NCBI RefSeq assembly: GCF_900103485.1
Contig: NZ_FNHW01000002.1
Coordinates: forward strand, 124,001-188,000
DNA length: 64,000 nt
Direction of reading: 5' to 3'
From: Fictibacillus solisalsi
GTDB taxonomy: Bacteria > Bacillota > Bacilli > Bacillales > Fictibacillaceae
Position numbers and translations under genes: made by a program. The stretch's first letter is position 1. Each line of letters begins with the position of its first letter. Shown piece after piece: positions 58,670 through 64,000 of this stretch. The notes under the pieces were generated by a model that saw only the letters and a list, made by a program, of their open reading frames with translations, ran no database searches and was not told the origin of the DNA.

Positions 58670-58724
58670 TTAAAGCTGACCCAGTAAATGCACTATGGTG
58701 CATTTTATCCGGGTCAGCTTTTCT
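58670..58724 (+). terminator. Terminator after the S15 peptidase gene
   Basis: AAAGCTGACCC pairs with GGGTCAGCTTT, with an inner ATGCAC/GTGCAT stem, followed by TCT and further Ts. A branched-looking long hairpin. Confidence 0.85.
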
Positions 58725-58807
58725 ATTATTTTTTCTTCTTTTTTAGCAGTTTTGCTTCCGTATCATAAAGATAGCCGATTTTCCGGTGATTCCATCACAC
58801 GGGACAA

Positions 58808-58846
58808 TAAAAAGTCCCGGGATACAGCCGTCAGGCTACCCGGGAT
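58808..58846 (-). terminator. Terminator after the 3D-domain gene
   Basis: On the minus strand TCCCGGG-GCC and GGC-CCCGGGA form a stem followed by CTTTTTATT, 12 bases past the stop codon. Confidence 0.82.
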
Positions 58847-58857
58847 CAGGTATTGCT

Positions 58858-59649
58858 TTAGTTTTCATACACCGTTACTTTTACGTCTTTACGGCCCCAG
58901 TTGATGGCATCTCCATGGTCAGCGATGAACACATCAAGCATTTTTCCGTTAATGCCGCCGCCAATATCAGCAGCAATGGCTGTACCATAGCCTTCAACGA
59001 CAACTTTTGATCCAAGTGGGATCACATTCGGATCGACAGCGACCACTTTCCCGTTGCTGTATTTCTTCAGATCAATACCCATTTTTGTCTTACCGGAACA
59101 GCCATCACAGTCCGCTGTGTAAGCCGAACTGTTCACCGTGAAGCTTCTGGTGGAGTAAGAAGGGCTTTTTTGGCGTAGTTTTTTGTATGTACTCGGGCCT
59201 GCGATGCCATCGGGTGAAAGTCCATGGTTTTTTTGGAATGAAGCTACTGCTGAAACCGTGCCGTCTCCATAAATGCCGTCAACTGTGGAGCTATATGAGT
59301 TCCAAGCCTTTAGCAGTCGCTGAAGTTCGATGACAGGTTTGCCGATATCCCCTTTGCGCAGTACTTTAATTTTATTAATCGTTTCCGATCCTGCAATTCC
59401 ATCCACTTTTATACGGGATTGGGTTTGAAATTGCTCCACAGCGTTTTTCGTAATCGGTCCATAGTATCCTGTAGCGGTATGATACGGAAAGACGCCCTTT
59501 GTCATTAAATACTCCTGAAGATCAACCACATCACTGTTGCTTGATCCTTGTGACAGCATGCGGCTGCCTAAAGCGGCACTGCTATGTCCAGGAAACAATA
59601 AGCCTGTACAGAGGACTGCCGCCATGAAAAGTCCCAACCATTTTTTCAT
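58858..59649 (-). CDS. Secreted 3D-domain cell wall protein with two peptidoglycan-binding domains
   Basis: A 263-residue exported protein. Signal peptide (WLGLFMAAVLCTGLLFPGHS), two PG_binding_1 repeats (SNSDVVDLQEYLMTKGVFPY and KGDIGKPVIELQRLLKAWNS), then a C-terminal 3D domain with VDPNVIPLG, AADIGGG and MLDVF bearing its three Asp. Similar to YocH-like wall hydrolases and lytic transglycosylases of the MltA type. AAAGGGGAG seven bases upstream supports ATG 59649; 27 codons are open beyond. Confidence 0.9.
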   Translation of the reverse strand: MKKWLGLFMAAVLCTGLLFPGHSSAALGSRMLSQGSSNSDVVDLQEYLMTKGVFPYHTATGYYGPITKNAVEQFQTQSRIKVDGIAGSETINKIKVLRKGDIGKPVIELQRLLKAWNSYSSTVDGIYGDGTVSAVASFQKNHGLSPDGIAGPSTYKKLRQKSPSYSTRSFTVNSSAYTADCDGCSGKTKMGIDLKKYSNGKVVAVDPNVIPLGSKVVVEGYGTAIAADIGGGINGKMLDVFIADHGDAINWGRKDVKVTVYEN

Positions 59650-59975
59650 CGTATTTCTCCCCTTTGTCATTCGTAATAAATCCTCTAAGTTGTTCGTCAA
59701 GAAATGACAATATAGGGGGAATTCTGGCATAAACGCTTCTATTTTCCTATAAACTTTACAATATCAGCCAAGGTCTGTTTGCTGGTTTTTCCAGGAGGGT
59801 AATTCTAGTAATGAAAGTGCAGCGATGAATCTTTCTTCTTCTGTTACTGCCTTTTCTTCCACTTCGGTCTTTATCTACGTCTTAAGTCTTAGGCGTTTTA
59901 CGTTTACAGGGCAATGGAGAAAATGAGGATCATGCGGTATGGTAAAGGTAGAGGAAAGTAAAATATTTCTAAAAA
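59650..59975. other. Intergenic region between divergent 3D-domain and xpaC genes
   Basis: About 325 bp without a supportable gene. The left part holds the promoter region of the 3D-domain gene; the right part leads to the sigma-W-type promoter. No repeat or RNA structure stood out. Confidence 0.5.
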
Positions 59976-60001
59976 TGAAACTCAAGTCTGTTCTGTTCGT
60001 A
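59976..60001 (+). promoter_or_regulatory. ECF (sigma-W-type) promoter of xpaC-telA
   Basis: TGAAAC (59976-59981), a 16-bp spacer and CGTA (59998-60001) match the B. subtilis sigma-W consensus exactly. It lies about 35 bp before the xpaC start, which suggests that the operon belongs to an envelope-stress regulon. Confidence 0.75.
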
Positions 60002-60036
60002 GTAATAGAAAAGACATGAAGTCGGGAGCGATTGAC

Positions 60037-60699
60037 ATGAACGGATTTTTAGGTTTTGTCGTAAAAATCATCAGCGGCTTTAATACCATGGCCATTGTAT
60101 GGCTGCTGTCCTTCTTTGCCTTCGACCAATCCTTTTGGCTTTCAAGCGGTTTGGCCATCGGCGGCGGGGTGGCTGGTTATTTGCTGGCATCGATGCTTTG
60201 GAATTGGCGATTGCTGAAAAAACATCAACTCACCCGGGGTGAATATAAGTACATTCAAAAAAATTTACGAGAAGCCAAACCAAAAATTCACCGGCTGCAA
60301 AAGACCCTGTTTTCCATTCGTGATATTCCCACGTTAAAGCAGAGATTTGAGCTGACGAAGGTTACGAGAAAAATATACAGTATGACAAAAAGGGAGCCAA
60401 GACGCTTTTTTCAAGGCGAGAGATTCTTCTTCTCCCATTTGGATTCTGCGGTTGAACTGACAGAGAAGTATGCGTTTTTGTCCAGCCAGCCAAAGAAAAG
60501 CTGGGAAATTCAGGAGTCTCTTTCCCAAACAAGAAGGACGTTAAAAGAGCTTACCGAATACATTGAAGAGGACTTGTATCATATGCTTTCGGATGACATG
60601 GAAGAACTGAATTTTGAGCTGGATGTAGCACGGCATTCCATGAAAATGCTGAAAGAAACCAAATTAGAAACGAAAGCAGGAGATTATCATGAGCGATAA
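60037..60699 (+). CDS. xpaC: XpaC-family protein
   Basis: A 220-residue protein. Two N-terminal helices ([20 protein letters not shown] and [18 protein letters not shown]), then a long helical domain (for example [20 protein letters not shown] and [20 protein letters not shown]). XpaC was first linked to hydrolysis of an indolyl phosphate dye, but its true role is unclear. The start at 60037 has GGGAG eight bases upstream. It overlaps telA by 11 bp. Confidence 0.88.
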   Translation: MNGFLGFVVKIISGFNTMAIVWLLSFFAFDQSFWLSSGLAIGGGVAGYLLASMLWNWRLLKKHQLTRGEYKYIQKNLREAKPKIHRLQKTLFSIRDIPTLKQRFELTKVTRKIYSMTKREPRRFFQGERFFFSHLDSAVELTEKYAFLSSQPKKSWEIQESLSQTRRTLKELTEYIEEDLYHMLSDDMEELNFELDVARHSMKMLKETKLETKAGDYHER

Positions 60700-61867
60700 T
60701 ACATCACCTCTCTATAATCAGGACGATAAATTGGATATTATGGACGACCTGCTCGCGGACCCGTTCGGTGAAACGCCAAAGGTTCCTGAGGTTCAGCAGG
60801 AACCTTCGGCCACACAGCGGAAATTAATCGATGTGCTTCCGGAGGAGAACAAAGCAAAAGCATATCAGCTGGCTCAGCAGATCGACCCGAAAAATCATCA
60901 GGCAATGATCACCTATGGCTCGCCTGCCCAGTCGAAGCTTTTGTCGTTCTCGAACACGATGCTCGACCAGGTGAAAAAGCAGGATGTCGGACAAGTTGGC
61001 GAGATCATTAATGATCTGATGAAGAAATTGAGCAATGTCAATCCGGAAGAACTGCAATCCAACAAGCCTTCATTGTTTGGCAGGGTGTTCGGCAAGATTT
61101 CTGGATCGGTCCAGGAGGTGCTGTCCAAGTATCAAAAGACAGGAGCCCAGATCGATCGCATCGGTGTAAAACTCGACAGCAGTAAAAATGTACTGCTGGC
61201 CGATATCGCCATGCTGGAGAAGCTGTATGACCATAACAAAGAGTATTTTCAAGCGTTAAATGTCTACATTGCAGCTGGGGAGCTGAAGCTTGAGGAAATC
61301 AATACTAAGGTGATCCCTGCACTCCGTAAAGAAGCGAAAGACACGAATGACCAGATGAAATATCAGGAAGTCAATGATATGGTGCAATTTGCAGACAGAC
61401 TGGACAAACGGCTTCACGACCTGAAGCTGAGCCGCGAAATCACCATTCAGAGTGCTCCGCAAATCCGCCTCATTCAAAACACAAACCAGGCACTTGTGGA
61501 AAAGATCCAGTCTTCGATCATGACGGCGATTCCGCTCTGGAAAAACCAGGTAGCAATTGCGCTTACTCTACTTCGCCAGCGGAGTGCCGTGGAAGCTCAG
61601 AAAAAGGTTGCCAAAACGACCAACGATCTGCTGCTGAAAAATGCGGAAATGCTTAAAGCCAACACGCTCGAGACCGCCCGCGAAAATGAACGGGGCCTTG
61701 TTGATATCGAGACGCTGAAGAAGACGCAGGAAAACCTCATGTCCACCCTGGAGGAAACACTCAAAATTCAGGAGGAAGGCCGTCACAAGCGCCGATTGGC
61801 TGAAAATGAGCTGGCCCAGATGGAGACCGGCCTGAGACACAAGCTCTTGGAAATCAAAGGACAATAA
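60689..61867 (+). CDS. TelA-family toxic anion resistance protein (YaaN-like)
   Basis: A 392-residue, largely helical protein with coiled-coil stretches. SALKQAQKID-like [20 protein letters not shown] near 65-85 and [20 protein letters not shown] near 293 are typical of the KlaA/TelA family, named from tellurite resistance. In Bacillus xpaC-yaaN is a conserved pair; related yceH is in an envelope-stress operon. Cytosolic; mechanism unknown. Confidence 0.92.
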   Translation: MSDNTSPLYNQDDKLDIMDDLLADPFGETPKVPEVQQEPSATQRKLIDVLPEENKAKAYQLAQQIDPKNHQAMITYGSPAQSKLLSFSNTMLDQVKKQDVGQVGEIINDLMKKLSNVNPEELQSNKPSLFGRVFGKISGSVQEVLSKYQKTGAQIDRIGVKLDSSKNVLLADIAMLEKLYDHNKEYFQALNVYIAAGELKLEEINTKVIPALRKEAKDTNDQMKYQEVNDMVQFADRLDKRLHDLKLSREITIQSAPQIRLIQNTNQALVEKIQSSIMTAIPLWKNQVAIALTLLRQRSAVEAQKKVAKTTNDLLLKNAEMLKANTLETARENERGLVDIETLKKTQENLMSTLEETLKIQEEGRHKRRLAENELAQMETGLRHKLLEIKGQ

Positions 61868-61876
61868 GATTGCGAT

Positions 61877-61914
61877 GAAAGACCATCACGTTCATACGTG
61901 ATGGTCTTTTTTTG
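61877..61914 (+). terminator. Terminator after telA
   Basis: AAAGACCATCACG pairs with CGTGATGGTCTTT around TTCATA, followed by TTTTG. Confidence 0.92.
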
Positions 61915-62014
61915 TTGCATTCCTTTTTTAGTCCACAGAATGCCCGGAAAACTGTAAAACCCACCCGAATCACGATCCACTGAATCTCTCCATAAACATT
62001 TTTTTCCTGAAACT

Positions 62015-62041
62015 AAAACTTTTCTTCGAGTTCTTAGTCTA
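62015..62041 (+). promoter_or_regulatory. Possible autoregulatory ECF promoter
   Basis: AAAAC (62015-62019) followed by TTTT, and GTCTA (62037-62041), 17 bp apart, resemble ECF promoters with an AAC -35 and GTC -10. ECF genes often transcribe themselves. A TGAAAC lies nearby at 62008 but lacks a CGTA at the right distance. Confidence 0.45.
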
Positions 62042-62080
62042 ATATATACAACAGAGAAAGAAAAAGGGGGATCACGGCAT

Positions 62081-62605
62081 TTGAAACCGGAGGAACAGTG
62101 GGTTTTGGACGCAATCAAAGGGGACGGAGAGGCGTTTATGAAACTCATGAAACTATTCAAGCTGGATTTGTATAAAACCGCCCTGTCATATCTCCATAAT
62201 GAGGAAGAAGCGCTGGAAGCCATACAGGAGGTTACGTACCGTGCCTATAAACATCTTCGCAGCATGAAGCAGCCTGCCTATTTTAAAACATGGTTGATCC
62301 GTATTATGATCAATTATTGCAATGACCAGTTGAAAAACAACATACGCATAACGGTAAATGCTGAACTATTACAATCTTATGGCATATCGGAAAATCATAC
62401 GGTGATGGAGCTGAAGGATGCCATGCAGGGGCTCGACGAGCGTTCAAGGGAGATACTAACATTAAAATATTTTCACGATCTGAAGATAAAAGAAATCGCA
62501 CAAGCTTTGCAATGTCCGGAAGGAACGGTGAAGACCTGGCTTAATAAGGCGCTGAAAATGCTGCGGGACAGGTTGGATGAGAAGGGAGGGAGCTTGAATG
62601 TATAG
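62081..62605 (+). CDS. ECF RNA polymerase sigma factor
   Basis: A 174-residue ECF sigma factor. Region 2 spans about 20-80 (YKTALSYLHNEEEALEAIQE through FKTWLIRIMINYCND), and region 4 spans about 105-165 (LDERSREILTLKYFHDLKIK then IAQALQCPEGTVKTWLNKAL). TTG start with AAAGGGGG ten bases upstream. The anti-sigma gene overlaps it by 8 bp. SigV/SigW-like by length, but the group cannot be fixed. Confidence 0.92.
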   Translation: MKPEEQWVLDAIKGDGEAFMKLMKLFKLDLYKTALSYLHNEEEALEAIQEVTYRAYKHLRSMKQPAYFKTWLIRIMINYCNDQLKNNIRITVNAELLQSYGISENHTVMELKDAMQGLDERSREILTLKYFHDLKIKEIAQALQCPEGTVKTWLNKALKMLRDRLDEKGGSLNV

Positions 62606-63923
62606 CAAGGAAGAAGAGCGGTTATTGAAACTGAAAAAGCAGTATGATGATGTGGAAATCTCCATGGATGCACTCGACGAAGCCATTTTTGCCGGATTCC
62701 AAAAGGCAAAATCCGAAGAGAAAATCGGGATTAAAAAGAAGCGCTGGATGTATAGCATGGCCGTGGCTGCTGTCCTTCTTATCGGGTTATTCTGGTCCAT
62801 TCGGTTCTCTCCTGTATTTGCGGACTATATGATTAACATCCCCGGTATGGAAAATATCGTTGAATTACTTAGAGAGGATAAAGGGCGCATGGCAGCCGTT
62901 GAAAATAAATATTACCAGGAAATTGATGTTTCGCAAGAAAAAAACGGACTGAAGGTAACGATCGATGGAGCCATTGCTGATGAAGAAGGCATGGTGTTGT
63001 TTTATACCCTTCATTCTGATAGGAAACTTAAAGAAGCTACAATAAAGGAAGTTAATCTTAAAAGCAGAGAAGGGGAGCAGCTGAAAGAGTCATTCAGAAT
63101 GTTTGGGGAACCTCATTATTCACAGGAAGGGAAGAAACAATATAGCGGGGAGATCGAGTATTTCTTTGACAAACCAATTACATCCAAAAAGTATGAAATC
63201 AAATTGAAGGTAACAGGAAGCCATAAATTGAATGAAGACTTTAAACTCGCATTTCATTTACCAAAGGAGTTAAAAAAGAAGAAAGTGATTCATCTCAATA
63301 AGATGGTAGAGATCGCAGGACAGAAAATTAAATTTGAACGGGCGGATGTATATCCTTTACGTGTGGCTGTGAAAGTAAAAATGCCAGAAACAAATACAAA
63401 ACGTATATTGGCGTTTGAAGACTTACGGCTGGTTGATGAAAATGGAGAGTCATGAGGGCGAATTGCGGATGGTATTACCGCCAGTTTAATCTCAAATGAT
63501 GAGAAAATTATTTATCTGCAAAGCAACTACTTCCGGACGCCAAAAAAATTATATTTAAAGTTAAATAAGGTACAAACGATTGATAAAAATTCAAAGTTAA
63601 TTGTTGATACAGAAAAAGAAAAGATTATCAATCAGCCAAAGGGGAGTGTTTTTTCCCATTTAAAAGTTAAAAAGAATAGTCTTTCCTTTCAGATGTATAC
63701 GGAAAAACCTTTTCATGCTTTTCCGTTTGGTGAGGTTTGTGATGGCAACGGGAAACAAATAAAAAAGAGAACATTTTATTGGGAAGGCCAGAATCCTGAA
63801 ACCAAACTCAGCCTTCAAGGAATTTCAATTAAAGATGTTAAACAGTATAAAAATCCTATATCTATTGATTTTTCTTTTTTTCCGGAATGGATCCACGGTG
63901 ACGCAAAAATCCGTATCCGATAG
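62598..63923 (+). pseudogene. Anti-sigma factor (DUF4179 type) interrupted by an in-frame TGA
   Basis: The frame runs 285 codons from 62598 to TGA at 63453-63455, then continues open in the same frame for 155 codons to TAG at 63921-63923, so the ancestral protein was about 441 residues. The cytosolic part (1-48) should bind the sigma factor, a helix lies at about 51-70 (MYSMAVAAVLLIGLFWSIRF), and the outside region is beta-rich (GLKVTIDGAIADEEGMVLFY). Downstream peptides such as KNPISIDFSFFPEW fit the same domain type. The truncated protein keeps the sigma-binding part and helix, so it may still work in part. Confidence 0.82.
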
Positions 63924-63982
63924 ATGGGCAATGAATCTTTTTTCTGATATATTCGTAATATTGGAAAAAGGAGGAAGGTTTG

Positions 63983-64000
63983 TTGTTGCCAGTCGGTGCA
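63983..64000 (+). CDS. Start of a gene cut by the window end
   Basis: AAAAAGGAGGAAGG (63965-63978) is a strong ribosome site followed by TTGTTGCCAGTCGGTGCA, which could encode MLPVGA. Only six codons are present and nothing can be said about function; TTG at 63986 is an alternative start. Confidence 0.3.

Noticed and set aside
63453-63455. TGA in the anti-sigma gene as selenocysteine or programmed readthrough
   Set aside because: No SECIS-like hairpin or Sec machinery is visible, and the family does not use Sec; a nonsense change is simpler.
1-64000. tRNA, rRNA, CRISPR, transposase or phage genes
   Set aside because: No such sequence pattern was seen on either strand by reading; a tRNAscan, CRISPR or IS search was not possible here.

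Overview
The window reads as chromosome of a moderately low-GC Bacillaceae (Firmicutes). The support is AGGAGG-type ribosome binding sites with many TTG and GTG starts, U-tailed hairpin terminators between most transcription units, an L-box lysine riboswitch, cre sites, XylR and DeoR operators of Bacillus type, and orthologues of Bacillus genes (xylRAB, lrpC, lysP, deoR-deoC-cdd-nupC, xpaC-telA, sdpABC). Genus cannot be fixed from sequence alone. I see no rRNA, tRNA, CRISPR array, insertion sequence or phage genes.

Layout. 1-11.3 kb is a xylose/xylan region: the end of a gluconate-type permease, xylR, a Gfo/Idh dehydrogenase, a 44-codon relic of a GH52 beta-xylosidase, an unrelated MarR/TauE block, then the XylR- and CcpA-controlled run xylA-xylB-GH43 xylosidase-(broken polysaccharide deacetylase)-galM. 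11.3-22.5 kb is a mosaic of single genes: LrpC, a CMD protein, two DinB proteins, SRPBCC, three GNATs, two SDRs, a P1 peptidase, an AbrB-like protein, a DMT exporter, LOG, VOC and LysR. 22.5-36 kb holds a riboswitch-controlled lysine permease, a MEDS protein, an SDR lacking its catalytic Tyr, a GntR-ABC operon with a clear operator, a WYL regulator, a methyltransferase, an NCS1 permease and threonine aldolase.

36-42.4 kb is the most interesting part. All its main genes lie on the minus strand: an RRNPP-type (PlcR/NprR-like) regulator, immediately followed by a 38-codon secreted pro-peptide that looks like its pheromone, then an sdpABC operon. Its SdpC-like toxin precursor has an unusual cysteine-free Trp-Tyr6-Ala6 core. 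A perfect Spo0A box and an inverted repeat lie at the sdpA promoter. Downstream is a PadR-HAAS-DUF3784-DCC-YhfC membrane operon that may supply immunity or maturation, since no SdpI/SdpR pair is present. I infer a quorum-sensing-controlled cannibalism-type toxin system.

42.5-64 kb carries a zinc metallopeptidase, a DUF3311/SSS transporter pair, DedA, a TetR-FAD oxidoreductase operon with a perfect palindromic operator, the deoxyribonucleoside operon, a UreI/AmiS channel, YdeI, RluF, an SPL-type radical SAM protein, a PheC-like binding protein, a secreted S15 peptidase, a 3D-domain wall protein, an xpaC-telA operon behind a consensus sigma-W-type promoter, and an ECF sigma/anti-sigma pair whose anti-sigma gene has an in-frame stop codon.
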